This document shows positions 1 through 6,210 of a stretch of DNA of 8,785 bases, in pieces; the first letter of the stretch is position 1, and the number at the start of each line of letters is the position of its first letter. The position numbers were made by a program, and so were the translations under genes. The DNA comes from an uncultured Bacilli bacterium. GTDB lineage: Bacteria; Bacillota_I; Bacilli_A; RF39; UBA660. The stretch is from positions 1 to 8,785 of the forward strand of contig CAJUNF010000043.1 of assembly GCA_910587775.1 (NCBI GenBank), written 5' to 3'. A model generated the notes under the pieces. The model worked only from the letters and a program-made list of their open reading frames with translations, was not told the origin of the DNA and did not search any database.

Positions 1-1
1 A

Positions 2-382
2 TTTAATGGAACATTTGGATGTCCTACCTGTGATAGTGATACATCTGGATTAACATCTTTGACAACTGGGAAACCATTTCCAACGGATACTAGGTATTTT
101 GATACATATGCATATGCTGAAAATGATGAGACATATAATCGACGAATTTTAGGAGATGCAACAGGAGAGATGGGACCTTTTGCTTTAGCTACTTATGGAT
201 CACAACAAAGACAGATTGGATCATGGTATGCCGACGAGGCTTGGTTTGTCGATCACTGGTCCCCTTGGTTCATACGTGGTTCAGATTTTCCACGTGGTAC
301 TGTTGCTGGAGTGTTTGCGTTTGGTGATACGAATGGTCGTGCGGTCAGTGGTGTTAGTTTTCGCATCGTCTTGAGTATTTAA
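2..382 (+). CDS. C-terminal part of a surface-type protein (5' end outside window), possible hypervariable lectin-like/FGE-like domain
   Basis: The reading frame is open from the window edge to the TAA at 380-382, so this is the last ~126 residues of a longer protein. A TTG at position 59 is in frame, but nothing there looks like a ribosome binding site and the frame continues upstream, so I treat it as internal. Visible features are a CPTC pair near the edge, a GDATGEMGPF segment, a Trp- and Gly-rich stretch (SWYADEAWF, SPWFIRG) and the end SFRIVLSI. The pattern of aromatic residues, 'RG', 'AGVFAF' and a final 'FR-V-L' resembles the end of C-type-lectin/FGE-like domains used as variable binding surfaces, and I recall similar C-termini in gut Bacillota surface or prepilin-like proteins. 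That likeness is from memory. G+C rises from about 33-40% at the start to about 48% over 241-360, unlike the rest of the window. Function unknown; ligand binding at the cell surface is an inference. Confidence 0.7.
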   Translation, partial: FNGTFGCPTCDSDTSGLTSLTTGKPFPTDTRYFDTYAYAENDETYNRRILGDATGEMGPFALATYGSQQRQIGSWYADEAWFVDHWSPWFIRGSDFPRGTVAGVFAFGDTNGRAVSGVSFRIVLSI

Positions 383-418
383 TTTAAAGTATAAAAAATC
401 TTTTCATTCTTATATAAC

Positions 419-459
419 TTGTTTTTAATATTGGTTTTTATGTATAATGATTTAGAGGT
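419..459 (+). promoter_or_regulatory. Candidate sigma-A promoter and RBS of rmuC
   Basis: TTGTTT (419-424) and TATAAT (443-448) are separated by 18 bp. The ribosome binding site AGAGGT (454-459) lies 6 bases before the ATG at 466. If this promoter is used the leader would be only about 10 nt, so the assignment is tentative. No clear terminator separates it from the gene ending at 382. Confidence 0.45.
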
Positions 460-465
460 ATTGTT

Positions 466-1554
466 ATGGAATATGTTTTATTGATTTTATTAGTAGTGCT
501 TATAGGACTGCAAATTGTTATGTTATTTAAAAGTAATCATGGCTCTGATTCACACATAGAACGATTAGGAAGGTTTGAGACAAATATTACAAAAGAAATC
601 GGATTATTTAAGTATGAATTTGCTAATAATCTTCGAAATGATTTTGATAAATTAAATGAAAATGTTGAACGTAAATTGTTAGAAATTAATGATCGAGTGA
701 ATCAAAGACTTGATGAAAATTTTGAAAAAACAAATAAAACATTTTCAAATGTATTAGAACGTTTATCCAAAATAGATGAAGCTCAGAAAAAGATTGATAG
801 TTTATCTAGTGAGATTGTTTCTTTACAAAGTGTTTTAACAGATAAAAAAACACGTGGAATTTTTGGAGAAGTAAATTTAAATTATATATTAAGTAGTGTG
901 TTTGGAGAAAATAATCAGAGTATTTATCAAATTCAGCATAAAATGATTAATGGAGCAATTGCAGATGCGGTTTTATTTGCACCAAGTCCTTTAGGAACTA
1001 TTTGTATTGACTCAAAGTTTCCTTTAGAAAATTATGAGAGAATGACCAATCGTGAGTTATCTAAGGAAGTTCGAGATGTTTCTTTTAAACAATTTAAATA
1101 TGATGTAAAAAAGCATATTGATGCAATACATGATAAATATATTATTCCTGGAGAAACAGCAAAAGAAGCAATTTTATTTTTACCAGCTGAAGCAATTTTT
1201 GCAGAAATAAATGCTTATCATTCTGATTTACTTCATTATGCTTATCAAAAAAAGGTATGGATTACATCTCCAACCACTTTAATGAGTACACTTACAACAA
1301 TTCATATGATTATTAAAAATATGGAACGAGATAAATATGCAAAAGTTATTCATGAGGAACTTACAAAACTTGGAGTAGAATTTGATCGTTATCGTATAAG
1401 ATGGAATGCTTTATCAAATCATATTGAAACAGTATCTAAAGATGTTAGAGAATTAAATATTACAACTGATAAAATAACAAAACGCTTTGATTCTATCAAT
1501 AATGCAGATGTTGTAAAAATTAGTAAAGATAGAGAATTAGAACATATTGAATAA
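466..1554 (+). CDS. rmuC: DNA recombination protein RmuC homologue
   Basis: A 362-aa protein with the RmuC family layout: one N-terminal membrane helix (about residues 3-22), a long Lys/Glu-rich coiled coil (about 30-125), then the conserved RmuC domain (about 130-345). Family landmarks seen are the GIFGE motif (131-135) starting the domain, ICIDSKFPL (179-187) in the nuclease-fold-like core, FLPAEA (238-243) and SPTTL (268-272). RmuC is known in E. coli to limit rearrangements at short inverted repeats; its biochemical activity is not firmly established, though the domain is related to restriction-endonuclease-fold enzymes. The start ATG at 466 has a good RBS, AGAGGT, 6 nt upstream. It is flanked by an unrelated surface-protein fragment and by convergent uppP, so it is probably transcribed alone. 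The family call is secure; the physiological role here is inferred. Confidence 0.93.
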   Translation: MEYVLLILLVVLIGLQIVMLFKSNHGSDSHIERLGRFETNITKEIGLFKYEFANNLRNDFDKLNENVERKLLEINDRVNQRLDENFEKTNKTFSNVLERLSKIDEAQKKIDSLSSEIVSLQSVLTDKKTRGIFGEVNLNYILSSVFGENNQSIYQIQHKMINGAIADAVLFAPSPLGTICIDSKFPLENYERMTNRELSKEVRDVSFKQFKYDVKKHIDAIHDKYIIPGETAKEAILFLPAEAIFAEINAYHSDLLHYAYQKKVWITSPTTLMSTLTTIHMIIKNMERDKYAKVIHEELTKLGVEFDRYRIRWNALSNHIETVSKDVRELNITTDKITKRFDSINNADVVKISKDRELEHIE

Positions 1555-1568
1555 TATGTTTTTTTTAT

Positions 1569-1590
1569 AAAAAAATCCGCTATTAGCGGA
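1569..1590 (-). terminator. Rho-independent terminator of uppP
   Basis: On the minus strand TCCGC and GCGGA form a 5-bp stem around a 5-nt loop (1576-1590; the palindrome extends to TCCGCTA/TAGCGGA). A run of seven T (complement of 1569-1575) follows. The hairpin overlaps the uppP stop codon (complement of 1583-1585). On the plus strand no U-run follows the hairpin, so it probably serves uppP rather than rmuC. Confidence 0.75.
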
Positions 1591-2395
1591 AATAGAATAA
1601 AACAAATAATCCTAAGATAAAACAGTAAATGGAAAATTTCCAAAGATGACCTTTTTTTACCCAGTTACTTAACCAAATGTATGCAAAGTATGTAACAATA
1701 CCAGAAGCAATTAATCCAGTAGTATATGGAAGTAATAAACTATTAATATTACCTGCATTTAAAATATCTAATATACCAAGTCCCATAGATGCAATAGATA
1801 CAGGGAAATAAAGCATAAAGGTATATTTTAGTGAAGCATCTTTTGATAATCCACAAAGAAGACAACCAACTAAAACTGTTCCACTACGACTAATTCCTGG
1901 AAAAAGTGCTACCATTTGAAGTAAGCCAATTATAATAGCATCTTTGTAAGTAATATCTTTGTCTTCTTTTGTTCCTTTTGAATTTCTTACTAGAAATAAA
2001 GCAAGAGCTGTTATTAAAAAGGCTAATCCTAATATACGAGGACCATTTAAAATTGTTTCTATTCTATCTTTTAAAAGTAAGCCTGTTATTCCAACTGGAA
2101 CAGATCCAATGATAATTAACATGCAATATTTAAAATCATTTTTATAAGATTTTCTTTTTTCTTTTTGAAAAATAAATCCAAAGAAAGATTTTATTAATTT
2201 AATGATGTCTTTCCAAAAAATAAGTAATATAGCAAGAAAGGATCCAAAGTTTACTACAATTTCAAAGTTTAAATCATTTTGAATGGTTGTGTTAAAGATA
2301 TTTTTTAAAAGAACTAAGTGACCACTTGATGAAATTGGAAGCGGTTCTGTAAGTCCTTGTATAATACCAAAAATAATATATTCTAATAGTTTCAT
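1583..2395 (-). CDS. uppP: Undecaprenyl-diphosphatase (UppP/BacA family)
   Basis: A 270-aa polytopic membrane protein, the normal length for the family. UppP dephosphorylates undecaprenyl diphosphate to the monophosphate lipid carrier used in peptidoglycan and other wall-polymer synthesis; overexpression gives bacitracin resistance in several species. Both signature regions are present: QGLTE (13-17, the (E/Q)xxxE motif) followed by PISSSGH with His26, and PGISRSG (166-172) with Arg170. Residue 18 is Pro where many homologues have Phe (TEPLP versus TEFLP), which I take as subfamily variation. Several hydrophobic segments alternate with short charged loops such as the KEKRKSYKND region (78-87). 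The start is supported by AGGTGA (complement of 2400-2405) just upstream of the ATG. It converges with rmuC and diverges from the small membrane-protein gene at 2460, so it appears monocistronic with its own terminator. Confidence 0.95.
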   Translation of the reverse strand: MKLLEYIIFGIIQGLTEPLPISSSGHLVLLKNIFNTTIQNDLNFEIVVNFGSFLAILLIFWKDIIKLIKSFFGFIFQKEKRKSYKNDFKYCMLIIIGSVPVGITGLLLKDRIETILNGPRILGLAFLITALALFLVRNSKGTKEDKDITYKDAIIIGLLQMVALFPGISRSGTVLVGCLLCGLSKDASLKYTFMLYFPVSIASMGLGILDILNAGNINSLLLPYTTGLIASGIVTYFAYIWLSNWVKKGHLWKFSIYCFILGLFVLFYFR

Positions 2396-2410
2396 ATCAT
2401 CACCTAATAC

Positions 2411-2420
2411 ATTATATAAT
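2411..2420. promoter_or_regulatory. Palindromic -10 region between uppP and the 2460 gene (possible divergent promoters)
   Basis: ATTATATAAT is its own reverse complement and provides a TATAAT on both strands (2415-2420 plus; complement of 2411-2416 minus). The intergenic gap is only 64 bp (2396-2459) and must hold both start signals. -35 elements are weak: on the minus strand TTCTTA (complement of 2433-2438, spacer 16); on the plus strand nothing convincing, and it would fall at the uppP start codon. AT-rich sequence makes chance matches likely. Confidence 0.4.
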
Positions 2421-2459
2421 AAATTTTGATTTTAAGAAATAGAATTTAATGGTGAGAAT

Positions 2460-2693
2460 ATGTTTCGAATCGTTTTATTTTTACTAGGTATGATGTTTTG
2501 TAGTTTAGGTCTTACTTTTTGTATTTTGTATTTAAATTTAATGACGATGGGGTATAGTTTTTCTTCTTTCGTTCATTTTATTATTAGTAGGATGGAATGC
2601 CAAATGTTAATTTGGGGAGTTTTAATGATGTTATTTGCATGGAAAGGAAAAGATTTTTATGAATTATTATTACGACGTTTTATTAAATTTTGA
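2460..2693 (+). CDS. Small two-helix membrane protein, unknown function
   Basis: A 77-aa protein that I do not recognise as a named family. It has two hydrophobic segments, about residues 3-30 and 48-64, joined by a short loop containing a Met-Gly-Tyr-Ser stretch and followed by a basic tail (KGKDFYELLLRRFIKF). Two cysteines lie in the first helix region and a third in the M-E-C motif before the second helix. GGTGAG (2451-2456) precedes the ATG closely. It diverges from uppP, and its last 35 nt overlap the start of the next gene (2659), so the two are probably translationally coupled and expressed together. A role in the envelope is only suggested by the membrane segments. The TGA stop at 2691-2693 fits the standard code. 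Confidence 0.7.
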   Translation: MFRIVLFLLGMMFCSLGLTFCILYLNLMTMGYSFSSFVHFIISRMECQMLIWGVLMMLFAWKGKDFYELLLRRFIKF

Positions 2694-3297
2694 TGGAGAT
2701 AACGTTTGGAATTTTTATGAATGGGAAGAAAGTGATTTCCTACTTTTTGTTAAAAGGATTCCTTTATTTCGTATTTCTTATGATACCATGTATGATTTTT
2801 TAAAATATCAAATTCGATTAAGTGATCGATTTTTAGAACAGATAAAGAATCAAACTATTTTAAAAGATGTAAAAGAAGAAGAAAATTTTTATTTTATTTT
2901 AAGCGATTCTAAAAATTCTATTGCTGTTAAGCTTGATGAATCTGGTAAAGTAGTAAGTATGAGTAAATTATTAATTCGAGATGAAAATAATTTAAATGAG
3001 TTTATTTATACTTTGAGTGAAAAGAAAATTGATTATGAGATTTTATCAAAAAAGGATTATCGTCATGAATTACGTCAATTTGAACAAGTAAAACAAAGTA
3101 TTTATTTAGAATTAAATACTCTATTTAAAGAAGATAATATTCATAAATTACGTTATTTTTATTATGAAATTTTTCATAAGGAAGAATGTAGTGTAGAGCA
3201 AATGTATCATGAATTAATGGATGTAATAGAATTTTCTAAAAATAATGAATTATTCCATTTAGATTATTTAATTCGTTTATCTTATCATCAAGTTTGA
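2659..3297 (+). CDS. YjbA/UPF0736 (DUF3603)-like protein
   Basis: I choose the ATG at 2659 (212 aa) over the upstream in-frame ATG at 2635: the purine-rich GGAAAGGAAAAG (2641-2652) sits at the right distance before 2659, and this start gives the family-like N-terminus MNYYYDVLLNF. The N-terminal half follows the layout I recall for Bacillus YjbA (UPF0736/DUF3603): a 'DV--N' opening, N-FYEWEESD (about 20-28) matching the 'HFHEW' region, a 'R-P-L' stretch (KRIPLFRIS), then a segment YFILSDSKNSIAVKLDESG (about 75-93) matching the 'cFIvTDG-gilAVdT' block. The rest is acidic, soluble and probably helical, with no membrane segment. The family is uncharacterised. The protein is shorter than Bacillus YjbA (about 250 aa), and identity looks low, so this is a pattern match rather than a proven homology. 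The stop codon overlaps the -35 of the next promoter. Confidence 0.6.
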   Translation: MNYYYDVLLNFDGDNVWNFYEWEESDFLLFVKRIPLFRISYDTMYDFLKYQIRLSDRFLEQIKNQTILKDVKEEENFYFILSDSKNSIAVKLDESGKVVSMSKLLIRDENNLNEFIYTLSEKKIDYEILSKKDYRHELRQFEQVKQSIYLELNTLFKEDNIHKLRYFYYEIFHKEECSVEQMYHELMDVIEFSKNNELFHLDYLIRLSYHQV

Positions 3298-3339
3298 CTT
3301 AAAAAAATAATGCTATAATACTACGAAAAAAAGAGGGGT
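3294..3339 (+). promoter_or_regulatory. Promoter and RBS of the broken GNAT gene
   Basis: TGCTATAAT (3311-3319) is an extended -10 element. TTGACT (3294-3299) upstream is a good -35, but the spacer is only 14 bp, so the extended -10 may carry most of the activity. AGAGGGG (3332-3338) is a strong RBS before the ATG at 3343. The -35 overlaps the stop codon of the YjbA-like gene. Transcription and translation signals appear intact although the gene is not. Confidence 0.6.
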
Positions 3340-3342
3340 ATT

Positions 3343-3821
3343 ATGGAATCGATAAATTTATGTCATTTTTTATTGGAACCAATTTCTTTTTTTTAAAGTG
3401 ATTACATGGATGCTTACCGTAATTTGCTAACAGATCAAACGATATCTCAGATGATGTTTGATGTAAAATATTTTATTGGAAGTTTTTCATATATATTAGA
3501 AAATGGCGCTTCAAGCGATGATTATTTTATACGATATCAAGGAGTTATCATAGGATATATTAAGCTTTCTTTTCTTCTTTTATGCGTAGAGATCTCCTAT
3601 GCGTTATTTAAAGAATATCGTGGAAAAGGATTTATGTCACAAGTTTAATAGAGTTATATGATTATTGTAAAACTGTTATTTCTAAGCGATATCTAATGAA
3701 AGCTTTGATTCATTGTGAAAATCAAGCATCTATTATAACTATAACCAATGCAGGGTTTGAGTGTTTAATACAGTCACGAAATTCTAAATTTAATACATAT
3801 GTTAGAAAGCTAAATATGTAG
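3343..3821 (+). pseudogene. GNAT-family N-acetyltransferase, disrupted by a nonsense codon and a frameshift
   Basis: Joined across two lesions this encodes about 159 residues, the normal size for a GNAT acetyltransferase. Piece one (3343-3393) starts MESINLCHFLLEPISFF and stops at TAA 3394-3396 after a run of eight T. Piece two continues in the same frame (SDYMDAYRNLLTDQTIS...) to the acetyl-CoA-binding motif YRGKGFMSQV, where it hits TAA at 3646-3648. Restoring one base near 3643-3646 moves to the next frame, which reads LIELYDYC... then a GNAT motif-B-like HCENQASIITITNAGFE and ends at TAG 3819-3821. The order of N-terminal strand, motif A and 'N-AS-----N-GFE' is typical of GNAT enzymes, which transfer acetyl from acetyl-CoA to an amine. 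The substrate cannot be inferred. The promoter, RBS and terminator look intact, which suggests recent decay, or sequencing/assembly errors at the T runs. Confidence 0.85.
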
Positions 3822-3826
3822 TAATT

Positions 3827-3856
3827 AGAGAAGGGAAATATTTTTTCTCTTTTTTT
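3827..3856 (+). terminator. Rho-independent terminator after the GNAT pseudogene
   Basis: AGAGAAGGGA (3827-3836) pairs with TTTTTTCTCT (3841-3850), giving a 10-bp stem with three G-U pairs and an AATA loop. Seven T follow (3850-3856). It also overlaps the putative -35 of the next operon. Confidence 0.7.
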
Positions 3857-3864
3857 CATACATT
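3836..3864 (+). promoter_or_regulatory. Candidate sigma-E (mother-cell sporulation) promoter of the carboxypeptidase-spmA-spmB operon
   Basis: AAATATT (3836-3842), a 14-bp spacer, then CATACATT (3857-3864). The B. subtilis sigma-E consensus, as I know it, is KMATATT, 14-15 bp, CATACAHT, so only the first -35 base departs from it. The B. subtilis dacB-spmA-spmB operon is sigma-E dependent, which supports the reading. One caveat is that the predicted start (~3870-3872) would place the RBS AGGTGA (3870-3875) at the very 5' end of the transcript, which is unusually tight. Confidence 0.5.
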
Positions 3865-3880
3865 TTGATAGGTGAATGAT

Positions 3881-4963
3881 ATGAAGAAATTCTTGTTAGT
3901 AGTGATATCTATAATATTTCCAAAAATAGTTTTAGCTTATAGTGCAGAAAGTATGATCGCACTAGATTTAAATTCTGGAAGAGTTTTATATGAACAAAAT
4001 GCTTATGAAGAAAAATTGATTGCAAGTACTACTAAAATTATGACAACGATAGTAGCACTAGAGCAGATGGATTTAGATACAGAAATTACAGTTGATGAAA
4101 GAGTCTTAAAAGCTTATGGGAGTGGCATTTATGTTGAAATAGGAGAAGTAATGACACTTCAAGATTTGTTATATGGCCTTATGCTTCGAAGTGGTAATGA
4201 TGCTGCAATAGTAATTGCATGTGGTGTAAGCGGAAGTATGGAAAGTTTTGTTACGCAAATGAATCAAAAAGCTTATGAACTTGGTATGAGTCATACGATA
4301 TTTTATAATGCCCATGGACTTGAAGAAAATGATGGACGAGGGAATACATCTACTGCATATGACATGGCCCTATTAATGCGATATGCTATGAAAAATCAAG
4401 ATTTTCAAACGATTACTGGGACAAAAGAGTATGTTGGAAAAAGTAATAAAAAAACATATCATTGGACTAATAAGAATAAGTTATTGAGAACTTATGAGTA
4501 TACAGTAGGAGGAAAGACTGGATTTACAGAAAAAGCCCGTCGTACTTTAGTAACTGCTGCCAAAAAAGATGATGAAGGTATTGCTATTGTCACATTAAAT
4601 GATGGAAATGATTTTCAAGATCATCAAAATTTATATGAAGTATTATTTTCAAAATATGATTTAGTAACAATTGTTAAAAAAAATGATGTAACTGTTCCTG
4701 ATTATGATTTTTATAAAAATGATGAATTTTATTTAGAACATGATGTTCAATTATTAGCTACTAAAGAAGAGATGGATAAGATTCAGGTTTCTTATGATAT
4801 GAATTCTTTAGAGGAATATAAATCTGGGGATATTGTTGGGGTGTTACATGTTTCTTTGGATGGTAAGGAAATTTTACAAAACCGAATTTATATTCGCAAA
4901 AATATAGAGGTTGTAAAGGAAGGCATCTTGCAAAAATTATTTGGGTGGTTATTCGGATGGTAA
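3881..4963 (+). CDS. dacB: Secreted D-alanyl-D-alanine carboxypeptidase (PBP5*/DacB-like)
   Basis: A 360-aa serine-type D-Ala-D-Ala carboxypeptidase (peptidase S11), acting outside the membrane to remove the terminal D-Ala of peptidoglycan stem peptides and so limit cross-linking. A GTG at 3872 is in frame but lies inside the RBS AGGTGA (3870-3875); the ATG at 3881, five bases after it, is the likely start. Signal peptide: MKKFLLVVISIIFPKIVLAYS, probable cleavage after LA (18-19). Active-site motifs are STTK (Ser49, Lys52), SGN (104-106) and KTG (212-214). A C-terminal domain follows, ending in an amphipathic LQKLFGWLFGW tail typical of membrane-surface anchoring in low-molecular-weight PBPs. 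The gene overlaps spmA by 7 nt, as in the B. subtilis dacB-spmA-spmB operon, where the enzyme trims spore cortex during sporulation. The enzyme class is certain. DacB rather than DacF is inferred from the neighbours. Confidence 0.93.
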   Translation: MKKFLLVVISIIFPKIVLAYSAESMIALDLNSGRVLYEQNAYEEKLIASTTKIMTTIVALEQMDLDTEITVDERVLKAYGSGIYVEIGEVMTLQDLLYGLMLRSGNDAAIVIACGVSGSMESFVTQMNQKAYELGMSHTIFYNAHGLEENDGRGNTSTAYDMALLMRYAMKNQDFQTITGTKEYVGKSNKKTYHWTNKNKLLRTYEYTVGGKTGFTEKARRTLVTAAKKDDEGIAIVTLNDGNDFQDHQNLYEVLFSKYDLVTIVKKNDVTVPDYDFYKNDEFYLEHDVQLLATKEEMDKIQVSYDMNSLEEYKSGDIVGVLHVSLDGKEILQNRIYIRKNIEVVKEGILQKLFGWLFGW

Positions 4964-5538
4964 GTATTATTTGGGGATTTTTTATTTTTGTTGGAGTCTT
5001 TTTTTCAATTGTTACTGGAAATGTAGAAGCACTTAATAATCAAATTTTAAAGGGTGCTAGTGATGGAATAGGTATTTTAATGGAGATGTTACCAGTTCTT
5101 GTGTTATGGACAGGTGTTATGAAAATAGCAGAAGATGCAGGAATTTTACAAAAATTTTCAAATCTTGTACGTCCTGTTTTGAGAAAGTTATTTCCAAGTT
5201 TAGATAAAAATGATCCAGCACTTGGGTATATTGCTTCTAATATTGCTGCAAATGCTTTAGGGCTTGGTTCTGCAGCGACACCATTTGGATTAAAAGCTAT
5301 GGATGAATTACAAAAGAAAAATCCAAAAAAAGATACAGCGACAGAAGCTATGATTACCTTTTTAATTTTAAATACAGGAGGAGTTACAATTATACCAACC
5401 ACAGTAATTGCTTTAAGATTGATGCATGGAAGTGCTAATCCATCTGAAATTATAATTACTTCCATTTTAGCAACAGCATGTTCTAGTATATCTGGGTTAC
5501 TACTTGATTATGTTATACGAAAGAGGAAACGTTCATGA
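4957..5538 (+). CDS. spmA: Spore maturation protein SpmA
   Basis: A 193-aa membrane protein of the nucleoside-recognition/gate-domain group. I choose the ATG at 4957, giving MVSIIWGFF, over the in-frame GTG at 4945: the Bacillus SpmA N-terminus begins very similarly (MVNIIW) and GGGTGG (4943-4948) is a suitable RBS. Family blocks seen are VLWTGVMKIAEDAG, GYIASNIAANALGLGSAATP followed by FGLKAMDELQ, and LNTGGVTIIPTTVIALR. Several hydrophobic helices are present, and the protein ends in a basic RKRKRS tail. SpmA with SpmB is needed in Bacillus and Clostridium for full spore-core dehydration and heat resistance; the molecular activity is unknown, but transport is suspected. The start overlaps the end of the carboxypeptidase gene by 7 nt and the stop overlaps spmB by 4 nt (ATGA), so the three genes are translationally coupled. 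Confidence 0.95.
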   Translation: MVSIIWGFFIFVGVFFSIVTGNVEALNNQILKGASDGIGILMEMLPVLVLWTGVMKIAEDAGILQKFSNLVRPVLRKLFPSLDKNDPALGYIASNIAANALGLGSAATPFGLKAMDELQKKNPKKDTATEAMITFLILNTGGVTIIPTTVIALRLMHGSANPSEIIITSILATACSSISGLLLDYVIRKRKRS

Positions 5539-6056
5539 ATTTTATTTCTTTATTTATTATACCTATTTTTGTGGTTAGTGTTGTTTTATATGGTTTTTTA
5601 AAGCGTTTAGATATTTATGAATCTTTTTTAAAGGGTGCAAAAGAGGGTTTAGTAATGACTTTTCATATTGCACCAGCTATTATTGCAATGGTGTTTGCAA
5701 CAAATTTGTTTTTAAATAGTAATTTTATCGACTGGTTTTTTCAATTTTTACATCCAATTTTTCAAATACTTCATATTCCAATTGAAATTATTCCAATGGC
5801 TTTAGTTCGTCCAATTAGTGGTACTGCATCTTTAGCAATTTTAAATAATATTTTAATGGTTTATGGACCAGATTCTTTTGTTGGTAGGCTTGCTTCTACC
5901 TTGCAAGGATGTACAGATACAACTATTTATGTATTGGCTTTATATTTTGGTAGTATTAAAATTACTAAAACTGGACATGCGTTATTTGCTGGATTATTTG
6001 CTGACTTAATAGGAATTCTTGCTAGTTTTATCATAGTTTCTATCTTTTTTGGATAA
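5535..6056 (+). CDS. spmB: Spore maturation protein SpmB
   Basis: A 173-aa membrane protein close to the usual SpmB length (~178). Its start lies in the ATGA overlap with spmA, with AGAGGA (5522-5527) 7 nt upstream. Family blocks seen are FLKGAKEGL near residues 32-40, HIAPAIIAMVFATN (a membrane helix), ALVRPISGTASLAILNN (about 88-104) and LQGCTDTTIYVLALYFGS (about 123-140). It is the partner of SpmA and belongs to the same gate-domain group. Together they act in the developing spore to reach a dehydrated core. It is the last gene of the operon; no strong terminator follows, though inverted repeats lie downstream. Sporulation role is from family knowledge, not from this sequence. Confidence 0.95.
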   Translation: MNFISLFIIPIFVVSVVLYGFLKRLDIYESFLKGAKEGLVMTFHIAPAIIAMVFATNLFLNSNFIDWFFQFLHPIFQILHIPIEIIPMALVRPISGTASLAILNNILMVYGPDSFVGRLASTLQGCTDTTIYVLALYFGSIKITKTGHALFAGLFADLIGILASFIIVSIFFG

Positions 6057-6077
6057 ACTAGTAATGGAAGTAATTGG

Positions 6078-6156
6078 CATAACTAATATAAGCCCTTAAA
6101 ATAAGGGAAAGTTATGGTATGTTTTCCCGGAAAATGTCACTTCAATTTGCATTTTC
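6078..6156 (+). repeat. Cluster of inverted repeats between spmB and the wall-hydrolase gene
   Basis: CATAAC (6078-6083) pairs with GTTATG (6111-6116), enclosing a hairpin CCCTTA-AAA-TAAGGG (6093-6107). Next, TTTTC (6122-6126) can pair with GAAAA (6130-6134) around CCG. The same GAAAA, extended to GAAAATG (6130-6136), can instead pair with CATTTTC (6150-6156). The last two are mutually exclusive. No U-run follows any of them, so this is not a simple terminator. It does not match any riboswitch class I could recall. It could be a weak operon end, a small RNA, or a protein binding region. Confidence 0.4.
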
Positions 6157-6200
6157 TCATAGGATATGGTAGTATTATTTTTGTTTCCGCAAAAAAGAGG
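6147..6200 (+). promoter_or_regulatory. Sigma-A promoter and RBS of the wall-hydrolase gene
   Basis: TTGCAT (6147-6152), a 17-bp spacer and TAGTAT (6170-6175), with TGG directly before it making an extended -10. Predicted start is about 6182. The RBS AGAGG (6196-6200) lies 10 nt before the ATG at 6211. A short A-U hairpin, TTTTTG (6178-6183) with CAAAAA (6190-6195), sits directly before the RBS. A vegetative promoter here would separate this gene from the sporulation operon. Confidence 0.55.
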
Positions 6201-6210
6201 TAGAGATTAA

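Noticed and set aside
59..382. TTG at 59 as the real start of a complete 107-aa protein
   Set aside because: The frame is open to the window edge and codes for similar sequence upstream (including CPTC), and there is no RBS before 59.
1419..1643. 74-codon minus-strand frame across the rmuC/uppP junction
   Set aside because: It overlaps the conserved ends of two well-supported genes and contains the uppP terminator; no family likeness.
1959..2147. 62-codon plus-strand frame inside uppP
   Set aside because: Antisense shadow of uppP with no RBS or recognisable motif.
5040..5465. 141-codon open frame on the minus strand inside spmA
   Set aside because: It is entirely antisense to a clear spmA gene with conserved family motifs, and has no family resemblance of its own.
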